NCBI RefSeq assembly: GCF_002933815.1
Contig: NZ_BEYR01000001.1
Coordinates: 1,468,691 to 1,532,690, forward strand
Length of the DNA: 64,000 nt
Direction of reading: 5' to 3'
DNA from: Sphingobacterium sp. HMA12
Lineage (GTDB): Bacteria > Bacteroidota > Bacteroidia > Sphingobacteriales > Sphingobacteriaceae
The stretch's first letter is position 1. The number at the start of each line of letters is the position of its first letter. The notes beneath the pieces are model-generated. The model saw nothing but the letters and a program-made list of their open reading frames with translations. It was not told the origin of the DNA and did not search any database. Both the position numbers and the translations under genes were made by a program. Below, one piece after another: positions 55,365 to 63,453 of the stretch.

Positions 55365-56795
55365 TTAATAATAACCAATAACTTTCATCCATAACCCTCC
55401 TACACCCATATAAATAATAAGGAGGACAATCCCGATTTCCAGACCGCGTAACCACCAGGACTTGAGATCAACATAACCGCTACCAAAAAAAACTGGCGCT
55501 GGCCCATGCCCATAATGTGTCAATACACCGTATATGGAGCCGAGGAACCCAAGCATCATAGCCAATAACATGGGCGGAATACCTAATGATACTCCAACGC
55601 CTAACAAAGCAGCGTACATTGCAGCGACATGGGCTGTAGCACTTGCAAAGATGTAATGGCTAAAGAAGTACACCAAAATAATTACTGGAAAAGCGATTTG
55701 CCAGCTCAGTCCCCCAATCTGTACCTTGATCAAGTCACTAAACCAGCCGATAAACCCAAGTTCATTCAGCGAACTGGCCATCATCACCAAAACGGCAAAC
55801 CAGACAATTGTATCCCAGGCGCCTTTCTCCGTCTTTACATCCTCCCAAGTCAGTACCGAAGTCAGCAAAAGCAAGGTCAGGCCGATAAATGCAGTTGTGG
55901 TCGCGTCAATAGACAGAGAGCCCCCGAAAATCCAAAGTGCCAGAAGAATAAAAAATGCCAATAACATCAGCCATTCATTTCTGGATATTGGTCCCATTTC
56001 CTTTAATTTTTCCGCGGCCATTTTAGGCGCATCGCCCGTCTTTTTTAGTTCCGGTGGATAAAGTTTATAGAGTACCAGTGGAACAACAAAAAAGGCTACG
56101 ATTCCGGGAATAAATCCAGCAACAGCCCAGGACATCCAAGTAATGTCAATTCCAAGATTGGCGGCGAACTTTTGACACATCGGATTGCTCGCTGTTCCGG
56201 TTAAAAACATGGAGGATGCAATCAAATTCATGTAGTAGCTGTTCAATGTTAGATAGGAACCTAATTTTCGATGCGTCTCAGGCTTATCAGGTACAGAATC
56301 GAAGCTGATGGCCATGGATTTCATAATCGGATAGATGATACCACCACCTCTAGCTGTATTGCTGGGTATTGCAGGAGCCAAACATACATCTGCCAACCCT
56401 AAACCATAAGCCAATCCGAGCGAACTTTTTCCAAATACACGAATAAAAAGAAATGCAATACGATTCCCCAAACCCGTTTTGATAAAACCTCTCGCGATGA
56501 AAAAGGAAATTCCGATCAGCCAGATAACTTTGTCTCCAAAACCGGTCAGTGCCTTGGTAATCGATTTGCCGGCATCTCCCGGCGCGAGTACTTGTGTGAG
56601 TGCCGTGAAAGCGATTGCCATCATACACATGGTACCCATTGGCGCAGCCTTTAGAATGATACCGAGTATCGTAGCAGCAAATATGGCAAACAGGTGCCAA
56701 GCCTCAGGACTAACGCCTTTAGGGACGGGAATAAACCACAAAATGAGCGCAACAATAAAGGTGATGGCAACATTTCTGATACTAATTTCTTTCAT
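55365..56795 (-). CDS. DASS-family anion:sodium symporter (C4-dicarboxylate type)
   Basis: 476-aa inner-membrane transporter with about twelve helices. The two SNT-type motifs are visible (APAIPSNTARGGGIIYPI and TASNPMCQKFAANLG), together with FIGLTLLLLTSVLTWEDVKTEKGAWDTIVWFA and ASATAHVAAMYAALLGVG. Family members carry succinate, malate, fumarate or citrate with sodium. It lies 20 bp after the porin gene and directly before sdhC, which strongly suggests uptake of substrate for the Sdh complex. Confidence 0.9.
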   Translation of the reverse strand: MKEISIRNVAITFIVALILWFIPVPKGVSPEAWHLFAIFAATILGIILKAAPMGTMCMMAIAFTALTQVLAPGDAGKSITKALTGFGDKVIWLIGISFFIARGFIKTGLGNRIAFLFIRVFGKSSLGLAYGLGLADVCLAPAIPSNTARGGGIIYPIMKSMAISFDSVPDKPETHRKLGSYLTLNSYYMNLIASSMFLTGTASNPMCQKFAANLGIDITWMSWAVAGFIPGIVAFFVVPLVLYKLYPPELKKTGDAPKMAAEKLKEMGPISRNEWLMLLAFFILLALWIFGGSLSIDATTTAFIGLTLLLLTSVLTWEDVKTEKGAWDTIVWFAVLVMMASSLNELGFIGWFSDLIKVQIGGLSWQIAFPVIILVYFFSHYIFASATAHVAAMYAALLGVGVSLGIPPMLLAMMLGFLGSIYGVLTHYGHGPAPVFFGSGYVDLKSWWLRGLEIGIVLLIIYMGVGGLWMKVIGYY

Positions 56796-56815
56796 AAGAA
56801 TTGGGATTTAAAAGA

Positions 56816-57982
56816 TTAGAATCTACTTTGTACTTGTACGATAAATAAATTTTTATTGTATTCATTGGTATTCTGAGTCTGCTTTTTATATCGATCGAGC
56901 TGGAGTCCGAGCTGTATCCGGGCGCCATAATTCTTCAAAAACTCCAGGCCAAACATGGGTGTAAACGTTTGCCTTGCGTTTGCATTTAGCTTATAATTTG
57001 GGTCAATATACTCGTAACGACAGGAGAGCTCAAATGCACTGAGATTGTAATAGTTTACTTCATATCTCAAGTTTGGAAGAAAATAGACCCCTCGAACGAG
57101 ATAATCACTTAGCTTTGAAGTGCGCGATTCCTCATCTAGCGCATAATATAAGTTATGATTTATAGCCTGTTTCGCTTCCAGTTGCATATCCAGGTTCCAT
57201 CGCTTTCCAAAATCCACATTCCCACTCAGGTCGACTCCCAGTGCATGAACTTGCTTTTTCATGACCTCACCAATCCCCCCATTTAACCCCAGATTGACAC
57301 CATATTTTTTTGAAAGCCCGAATACCAGGCGTGTTGAATATTGTTTTCCATTGTCATTATCAACGACTTGATTTTTACCATTCCCATTAACAACGGAAAG
57401 GGAATAACTGAAGGGTATATCTCCTAAGTTAACTTCCCCTGTTGCAGCCATCCCGATCTGAAAGCTCGCCCAGCCCAACTTCCCAAATTCAAGATATTGA
57501 TTTGACCAATCCAAGGATTTAATAATATCTATCGGATAGGTTTCTTCAATGCCAAACCAAGGTCGGAATTGACCAACTGTAATGGCCAGCTTAGGGCTAA
57601 AAGTATATTTTAGGTAGGCATTTTCGAGTACCTTAGTTTTTGGGTCGCTTTTAAAATCCGCTAAGTTGGCAAGCACAGCCACTTCTGTTCGTTTACTGAT
57701 CTGCGCACGCATCTGCACTCGCATGTACTTCACCATAAAATTATTATCTGTCCCTGAGCCGTCACTGTGATGAAGGCCATTGACATCAACATCTTTCGTT
57801 GTGCTCACAAGATACCGTGCCTGAAAAAGTCCTTTGACCTGTAGTTTAGGATAGGCTACGTCTTCTTTGTTTTGCCGTACCGAATCTTTTTTTGCTGGCT
57901 CAACCGACCCCGGCTCCTGCCCTTTGACAGTCGTATACAGCAATAAGCATAAGACAGAAATTGGAATGTAAAGTTTCCTCAT
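56816..57982 (-). CDS. OprO/OprP-family outer-membrane porin
   Basis: 388-aa beta-barrel porin with signal peptide MRKLYIPISVLCLLLYTTVKGQ and a C-terminal aromatic strand ending FIVQVQSRF. The mature sequence is alternating beta strands rich in aromatic residues (KYMRVQMRAQISKRTEVAVLANLADF, QFRPWFGIEETYPIDI). The family includes phosphate/pyrophosphate-selective porins, but the operon points to C4-dicarboxylates. It is the first gene of the porin-DASS-SdhCAB operon. Confidence 0.88.
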   Translation of the reverse strand: MRKLYIPISVLCLLLYTTVKGQEPGSVEPAKKDSVRQNKEDVAYPKLQVKGLFQARYLVSTTKDVDVNGLHHSDGSGTDNNFMVKYMRVQMRAQISKRTEVAVLANLADFKSDPKTKVLENAYLKYTFSPKLAITVGQFRPWFGIEETYPIDIIKSLDWSNQYLEFGKLGWASFQIGMAATGEVNLGDIPFSYSLSVVNGNGKNQVVDNDNGKQYSTRLVFGLSKKYGVNLGLNGGIGEVMKKQVHALGVDLSGNVDFGKRWNLDMQLEAKQAINHNLYYALDEESRTSKLSDYLVRGVYFLPNLRYEVNYYNLSAFELSCRYEYIDPNYKLNANARQTFTPMFGLEFLKNYGARIQLGLQLDRYKKQTQNTNEYNKNLFIVQVQSRF

Positions 57983-58298
57983 ATCTAAATTAATTATTTA
58001 TTCACTGGTAGCCCAGCGCACTTTTCAATGTCAATAATGTGTATTAATCTATTCTTGCTCTATTAACATATAAATGGATGATTGGTTTTAATTTTTTAAT
58101 AAAAATTATAACTCAAAGAAAATGCTAACCAAATATATTTGAAGTTGAGTAAATTCGCTGTTTTTGTGTATTTTCACGGTTGGATGTAAAATGAAATGCT
58201 AAATTCTAAACCACGGTCAATATAACCTTGAAGATCTTCGTGAACTGTAGACATCCAATAGAATACATTGTAGATAAATTTTATAATCAATAAATCAC
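57983..58298. other. intergenic region between porin and glycosidase-like gene
   Basis: 316 bp between divergent genes, AT-rich. TATATTTG at 58134-58141 matches the -7 consensus on the plus strand, 157 bp before the next start. No other feature was recognised. Confidence 0.4.
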
Positions 58299-59687
58299 AT
58301 GAAAGAACAATTAATCAGAAAATGCTGTATCTGTCTATTATTAATTATTTACGGATTTTTCGTTCCCATTTCCAAAGCTGCAGAGCGCGAGAAACCGGCC
58401 ATGTTTTGGACTTGGCTTGATTATAATCCAACCACAAATTTTGATTCCATCTGTCAGGAGATGAATTATTTGGGAATAGATGGGGTTATGCTAAATGCAG
58501 CAAGTCCTGATGAATACCGCATTGCAATTCCTATTGCAAAGAAATATGGCATACAGGTGATTGCTTGGTTGTGGACTATGAACCTGGAACATGATCGCGA
58601 TAAAATTCTAAAGGAACACCCTGACTGGTTTAGTGTCAACAGAAATGGAAAGAGCTTGGCTGATACCACCGCGTACGTGGGCTACTATAAATTCCTTTCA
58701 CCCGTCGTACCGGAAGTTAAAGATTACATTAAACAAAAGATTCAGTCTTATTGTGAAGTCGAAGGTCTAGCGGGGATATCCATAGACTATAACCGTTATG
58801 TCGATGTTGTATTGCCGACGACGCTATGGCCAAAGTATAATATCGTCCAAGATCGCGAATACGCCGCATGGGACTATGGATACCATCCAATTGCAATAGA
58901 AAAATTCAAAAAACAATTCGGTTATGACCCTAGAGCACAAAAAGATCCTTCAAAAGATTTAAAATGGAGACAATTTCGTTGTGATCAGATTACTGAAATA
59001 GCTAATATGATTGCGGATGTTGTGCACGCTCACGGAAAGACAATGGCAGCCTCCCCTTTCCCTACGCCCAAAATGGCTTCGCGAATGGTTCGGCAGGATT
59101 GGGGGAAATGGAATCTGGATCTTGTATTTCCTATGGTCTATAGTAACTTTTACACCGAAGATCCAAGCTTTATAAAAGATTGTACCCTAGAAAATGTCCG
59201 TGATAAAGCAAGCCATACCACACTTTATTGTGGTTTAATGGCCAAGAACAATGATGAAATGTTTGTCGATATGGATGAGGCATTGAACAATGGTGCTCAG
59301 GGTATTTCTATCTTCACCATACATAGTCTTCAGGATCCAAAAATTAAGGACCGTTTCAGAGCCTATACAGCAGCTGCGAAATTAAAAAAAGAAAAAAACA
59401 ATGGAACTTTATCTCGAATCTCAGGCCATAAAGTAGAAAACGATCCCTTCAAAAAAGTAGGTATCATGAAATTGATCACGCAAAAAATTCAGGACATGGT
59501 TAAGGCTGAAAATCCGACTGCCAGTCCCGTCGCATTGTCAAAATATAAAAAGGTCGACGGCTACGATGTAACAAAAAAATATCTTGTGAAAGATAAGGTC
59601 AGTAAAAAGAGTTTCTATGTTACATTCTTCTTTTATGGTGACATTCTTTCAGGTTGGAATGTTGATCCCGTACCCTCGAATAGCTAA
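58299..59687 (+). CDS. exported glycoside-hydrolase-like TIM-barrel protein (GHL10-like)
   Basis: 462-aa protein with an N-terminal hydrophobic signal (LIRKCCICLLLIIYGFFVPISKA). The core (MFWTWLDYNPTTNFDSICQEMNYLGIDGVMLN, IAWLWTMNLEHD, ISIDYNRYV, DLVFPMVYSNFY, GAQGISIFTIHSLQ) has the repeating strand-helix pattern of a TIM barrel and resembles the GHL10/DUF187-type putative glycosidases. No catalytic pair is assigned here. A secreted glutaminase follows 48 bp later on the same strand. Confidence 0.65.
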   Translation: MKEQLIRKCCICLLLIIYGFFVPISKAAEREKPAMFWTWLDYNPTTNFDSICQEMNYLGIDGVMLNAASPDEYRIAIPIAKKYGIQVIAWLWTMNLEHDRDKILKEHPDWFSVNRNGKSLADTTAYVGYYKFLSPVVPEVKDYIKQKIQSYCEVEGLAGISIDYNRYVDVVLPTTLWPKYNIVQDREYAAWDYGYHPIAIEKFKKQFGYDPRAQKDPSKDLKWRQFRCDQITEIANMIADVVHAHGKTMAASPFPTPKMASRMVRQDWGKWNLDLVFPMVYSNFYTEDPSFIKDCTLENVRDKASHTTLYCGLMAKNNDEMFVDMDEALNNGAQGISIFTIHSLQDPKIKDRFRAYTAAAKLKKEKNNGTLSRISGHKVENDPFKKVGIMKLITQKIQDMVKAENPTASPVALSKYKKVDGYDVTKKYLVKDKVSKKSFYVTFFFYGDILSGWNVDPVPSNS

Positions 59688-59703
59688 AATAGGCATACTT
59701 TCC

Positions 59704-59711
59704 TATCTTTG
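59704..59711 (+). promoter_or_regulatory. -7 element before glutaminase (candidate)
   Basis: TATCTTTG matches TAnnTTTG 24 bp upstream of the ATG at 59736. No TTG at -33 is seen. Confidence 0.4.
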
Positions 59712-59735
59712 AAGTTTCATAAAAAGATTAAAGAA

Positions 59736-60767
59736 ATGAATAAAACTTTTAGTTTGATAGCAACGCTGTTTTTCCTAAACAATACGGGAGCAATAGCCCC
59801 ATGCTTTGCGCAACGGACTGCGACCGCATCGACGGTATGGGACACAACAACCTTAGATCAAACAACTTTAAATAATATTCTTGAAAAGAACCGTCAATAT
59901 TATAAACAAGGAAAAGTAGCGGATTATATACCTGAACTTGGCAAAGCAAATGCAAAATCCCTTGCACTTGCGGTTGTCAATAGCAATGGTACTGTCGTCA
60001 GCGCTGGGAATATCCAACAGAAATTTACAATCCAGAGTATATCAAAGATCATTGCACTGATGATCGCGGTCCAGGAAAATGGAGAAGAAAATGTTTTTGA
60101 TAAAATGGGCTATTTTGGTACAGATAAACCTTTCAATCATTTTGGCAATCTAGAGACGATGGGAAAACCACTTAATCCAATGATGAATGCGGGTGCTATA
60201 CTGACCACATCACTTATTAAAGGAAAAGGTGAGGAACCATTTGTTAAACTCCTCAAGATGATCCGTTTCATCACAAAAAATGAACATATTGATTATAGCC
60301 ATGCGGTTTATAATTCAGAAAGGGAAACAGGGCATCGAAATCGGGGTATGTTCTATATCATGCGAAACAATGGCTTAATTGATGGCGAAGGAGAAGAAAA
60401 ACTCAATAATTATTTTAAACAATGTTCGATTGAAATTACGGTCGAGGATTTGGCTAAAATAGGTTATTTTTTTGCCCACCATTGCGTCCGTTACGATGGA
60501 AACAAAAAATATCAGGATCCAAATCTATCACAGCTAATTCAGTCACAGATGTTGATTGCCGGTATGTATGAATTCAGTGGTGAATACGCCCGTACCGTTG
60601 GTTTACCTAGTAAATCTGGTGTCGGTGGTGGAATCACGGTCAGTATCCCCGGTAAAATGGGCATAGGTGCCTTTAGTCCCGCTTTAGACCAGCATGGCAA
60701 TTCGCTTGCAGGTTACCGCATGATCCTTGATCTGGTCAAAGCCAGAAAGCTCAGTCTTTTTGATTAA
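59736..60767 (+). CDS. glsA: exported glutaminase A
   Basis: About 343 aa. Hydrolyses glutamine to glutamate and ammonia through a serine beta-lactamase-like fold. The nucleophile motif is in QSISKIIALMIAVQ (S-x-x-K), with GKPLNPMMNAGAI, ETGHRNRGMFYIMRNNG and SGVGGGITVSIPGKMGIGAFSPALD as further signatures. The signal peptide MNKTFSLIATLFFLNNTGAIAPCFAQ puts it in the periplasm, unlike the cytoplasmic enterobacterial enzyme. ATG at 59736 is used; a TTG lies nine codons upstream. Confidence 0.92.
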   Translation: MNKTFSLIATLFFLNNTGAIAPCFAQRTATASTVWDTTTLDQTTLNNILEKNRQYYKQGKVADYIPELGKANAKSLALAVVNSNGTVVSAGNIQQKFTIQSISKIIALMIAVQENGEENVFDKMGYFGTDKPFNHFGNLETMGKPLNPMMNAGAILTTSLIKGKGEEPFVKLLKMIRFITKNEHIDYSHAVYNSERETGHRNRGMFYIMRNNGLIDGEGEEKLNNYFKQCSIEITVEDLAKIGYFFAHHCVRYDGNKKYQDPNLSQLIQSQMLIAGMYEFSGEYARTVGLPSKSGVGGGITVSIPGKMGIGAFSPALDQHGNSLAGYRMILDLVKARKLSLFD

Positions 60768-60886
60768 CAGATTAACTCCTGTTAATTAACCCTTTATAAA
60801 ACCGAATTCCTATTTCACTTGTTTATTCCTTGGCCGACATAGCTGTATGAAGGCTAAGGAATCATTAAATACCAAAAATTAAACCA

Positions 60887-61252
60887 ATGGTCAGAACAGA
60901 AACAATAATCGCTGTAGAAAATGTTCCAGCAAGCTCATCGTTTTATCAGAAACTACTGGGATGCAGCAGCGCACATGGTGGCGATACTTTTGAAATACTA
61001 ACAGCCGATAACAATGTCATTTTATGCCTTCACAAATGGGGAGAACACGCGCATCCTACGCTACTTCAGCCTAAGAATGCCGGAAATGGTCTTATCTTAT
61101 TCTTTCGGGTAGATAATCTCCAAGAAGTATTTGAAAATGCGACCCAACTCGATGCAACTTTCGAAAAGGAAATTCATTACAATGAAAACTCGCTAAAAAA
61201 TCAATTTATTCTTCGGGATCCGGACAACTATTACCTGATGATATCTGAATAA
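60887..61252 (+). CDS. VOC/glyoxalase-family protein
   Basis: 121-aa vicinal-oxygen-chelate protein with a single beta-alpha-beta-beta-beta repeat pair. TIIAVENVPASSSFYQKLLGC begins the first module and FRVDNLQEVFENATQL...FILRDPDNYYLMISE ends the second. The activity (glyoxalase, dioxygenase or antibiotic binding) cannot be inferred; conserved metal ligands are incomplete in what I can see. It is a stand-alone gene. Confidence 0.85.
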   Translation: MVRTETIIAVENVPASSSFYQKLLGCSSAHGGDTFEILTADNNVILCLHKWGEHAHPTLLQPKNAGNGLILFFRVDNLQEVFENATQLDATFEKEIHYNENSLKNQFILRDPDNYYLMISE

Positions 61253-61379
61253 GAAAATTCGCCCATGAATCATTCCTATGGACTAGAATAGTAAATACGG
61301 CTTCTATGAACATTCTTAAACCAGTTTAAGTTTATTATTCAATCTTTCCTTGAACTTTGTCGTATAAAAATATAACACA

Positions 61380-61820
61380 ATGACAGCACGATTAAATATT
61401 GCAAAAGTAGACGCAACAGCGTACAAAGCAATGATGGGTTTAGAAACCTATCTTGCTGAAACTTTTTTAACTCCTATCCAAAAAGAGCTCATTAAGATAA
61501 GAGCATCTCAAATTAATGGATGTGCTTTTTGCCTGGATATGCATACAAAGGACGCATTAAAATATGGTGAAACTCCACAAAGGATATTTTTACTGAATGC
61601 TTGGCGCGAAACTCAATTGTTTAATACCGAAGAACAGATTTTATTGGAGATGACAGAGGAGATCACTTTAATTCACCAACAGGGCCTGACAGAAGAAACC
61701 TACCAAAAAGCAAAGAATCTTTTTGATGAAAAACAAATTGCACAGATTATCATCGCTATTATTACGATCAATGCCTGGAATAGAATCGGAATAAGCACAC
61801 ATTTAGAATTATTGAAATAG
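61380..61820 (+). CDS. carboxymuconolactone decarboxylase / AhpD-like peroxidase protein
   Basis: 146-aa helical protein. The redox motif is CAFCLDMHTKDALKYGE (CxxC followed by a histidine), typical of the AhpD-like alkylhydroperoxidase group, which would act with a peroxiredoxin. The N-terminal helices (KAMMGLETYLAETFLTPIQKELIKIRASQINGC) and the C-terminal ITINAWNRIGISTHLEL match the family. Function as an antioxidant is likely; no operon partner is evident. Confidence 0.9.
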   Translation: MTARLNIAKVDATAYKAMMGLETYLAETFLTPIQKELIKIRASQINGCAFCLDMHTKDALKYGETPQRIFLLNAWRETQLFNTEEQILLEMTEEITLIHQQGLTEETYQKAKNLFDEKQIAQIIIAIITINAWNRIGISTHLELLK

Positions 61821-61930
61821 CAGATAAAACCTCCTAACATATCCGGTATAAACGTATGATGTCCTGTATATATAGGCAGCTTGTAAATTGTCTATGCATG
61901 CAGTATAACGAGAAGGTGCCATCGTAAACA

Positions 61931-61963
61931 AAGGGGCTGATCCAAGTTGGTCAGCCCCTTTAC
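61931..61963 (+). terminator. terminator downstream of the AhpD-like gene
   Basis: AAGGGGCTGA at 61931-61940 pairs perfectly with TCAGCCCCTT at 61951-61960 around a 10-nt loop, followed by a short T-rich stretch. It lies 110 bp after the stop. Confidence 0.65.
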
Positions 61964-62040
61964 TTCCCCTCTTTCCAAATTCATATTTATCGACTATCTT
62001 TAATTCGTAAACAGTTTATTAACCAATTAAATATAGAAAA

Positions 62041-62553
62041 ATGAAAGTCGTTAAAAAAATTTTAATTGTACTGGCTATTCTTATAGCTATTCCATTGATA
62101 GTGGCACTTTTTGTTCCCAAGGATTTTGCCGCTCAAAGTGAGATAACGATTGATAAGCCAAAGCAGGAAGTTTTCAACTATGTAAAAATCATACGTAATC
62201 AAGATCACTTCGGCGTATGGCAACTTTCCGACCCACAGATGAAAAAATCCGAAAAAGGTGTTGACGGTCAGGTTGGATTTAAGTACAGCTGGGATGGGGA
62301 AAAAGTTGGAAAAGGTTCGCAGACCATTACGCGAATTGTTGAAGGCGAGACCATCGAAACATCGCTAGATTTTGGATTTGGTGAACCGTCCAAAGGATAT
62401 TTTATCTTGAAGGAAATATCCCCCAATCAAACGGCTGTAACCTGGGGTATCACGGGCAAATCACCTTATCCATGGAATTTAATGAACCTATTTATGAATA
62501 TGAATAAAGATTTTGATCAGGGGCTAAACAACCTGAAAAATGTTTTAAAGTAA
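62041..62553 (+). CDS. SRPBCC/START-fold protein with N-terminal membrane segment
   Basis: 170-aa protein. One hydrophobic segment (ILIVLAILIAIPLIVALFV, residues 8-26) anchors a START/polyketide-cyclase-like domain containing SEITIDKPKQEVFNYVKIIRNQDHFGVWQ and TRIVEGETIETSLDFGFGEPSKGYF. The fold binds hydrophobic ligands; the function is unknown. It ends at a strong bidirectional terminator. Confidence 0.85.
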   Translation: MKVVKKILIVLAILIAIPLIVALFVPKDFAAQSEITIDKPKQEVFNYVKIIRNQDHFGVWQLSDPQMKKSEKGVDGQVGFKYSWDGEKVGKGSQTITRIVEGETIETSLDFGFGEPSKGYFILKEISPNQTAVTWGITGKSPYPWNLMNLFMNMNKDFDQGLNNLKNVLK

Positions 62554-62573
62554 CTAGAAAACCTTGGCACAAA

Positions 62574-62617
62574 AAAAAGTATTTAGCGCACATTTGAATG
62601 TGCGCTAAATACTTTTT
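62574..62617. terminator. 21-bp perfect bidirectional terminator
   Basis: Perfect 21-bp arms at 62574-62594 and 62597-62617 with a 2-nt loop. The outer five pairs are A/T runs, giving a T-tract on both strands. It lies between convergent genes. Confidence 0.85.
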
Positions 62618-62641
62618 CCCCTTTCCATGAAACAAACCGAA

Positions 62642-63328
62642 TTAACGGCGGCTCATTAGAATACGTAAGATATACCAAAACAGCAACATAATCGAAGAAA
62701 ACAGCTGCAATGCTGCTCCGACATATTGCTCATTGCCATAATTATATTTAAGATTTTGTGTCTGGTATAAGATACTGCAGGAAGCAATCAAAACCATGAC
62801 TACAGAAAACCACAAGCCCAGTTGAAATCCAAATATTGCACCAGCGACAATTGCACCTAAGGCCAGGAAGCCGCCGATAACAAGGATATTTTTCAGAAAA
62901 GAAAAATCCCTATTTGACATAAATGCAACTGCTGTCAGCGCTGTAAATAGGGCAACAGTCATGATACTTGCCTGATAAAGCATACTCGCTCCATCAGTCA
63001 TCGCTGCAGCAATAAAAATCATCGGTAGGAAAATAACGGCCTCCAATACGATATAGAAAGCCAGGCCCATATACTGAGTCTGTCGGCTTTGGGCTAAGGT
63101 CCATTTGGAAGAAAGCGATGCTCCTAACCAGAAGCAACCGAGAAGAAATAACCAGATAAACTTTCCGCTGACCATCCATACGATAAAATCATAAGGCACT
63201 AATTTTATCAACAGACTTTCTAAAACGATAAATGCCAAAATGGAAAGAGCAACATGAAGATATGTTTTCTTGTAGAAAACTCCCCTTTCAGCCTCATCGT
63301 TAATAAGTAAATATTCTTGTGATTCCAT
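62642..63328 (-). CDS. Bax inhibitor-1 (YccA/YetJ-like) family membrane protein
   Basis: 228-aa protein with seven predicted membrane segments. The N-terminal EAERGVFYKKTYLHVALSILAFIVLESLL and the C-terminal conserved aspartate-containing NLKYNYGNEQYVGAALQLFSSIMLLFWYILRILMSRR match the family. Family members are pH-dependent calcium leak channels (YetJ) or FtsH modulators (YccA). The sequence is transcribed leftwards and ends at the perfect terminator. Confidence 0.88.
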   Translation of the reverse strand: MESQEYLLINDEAERGVFYKKTYLHVALSILAFIVLESLLIKLVPYDFIVWMVSGKFIWLFLLGCFWLGASLSSKWTLAQSRQTQYMGLAFYIVLEAVIFLPMIFIAAAMTDGASMLYQASIMTVALFTALTAVAFMSNRDFSFLKNILVIGGFLALGAIVAGAIFGFQLGLWFSVVMVLIASCSILYQTQNLKYNYGNEQYVGAALQLFSSIMLLFWYILRILMSRR

Positions 63329-63411
63329 AAAACAGATAATAAAATATATTAATATAGATTAAAAATAAGCATTAATTCTATTTTCGCAAGAAATAATTTA
63401 GTGGTGAGGGC

Positions 63412-63436
63412 AAAAAAGAACCCCGCCTAGCGGGGT
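63412..63436 (-). terminator. terminator of the TolC-family gene
   Basis: ACCCCG at 63420-63425 pairs with CGGGGT at 63431-63436; on the minus strand a run of T follows. It lies about 18 nt after the stop of the efflux gene. Confidence 0.75.
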
Positions 63437-63453
63437 CCATTCAAACAAACAAC

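Noticed and set aside
60827..60860. hairpin before the VOC gene
   Set aside because: Nine-base arms with a mismatch and no T-run; not a convincing terminator.
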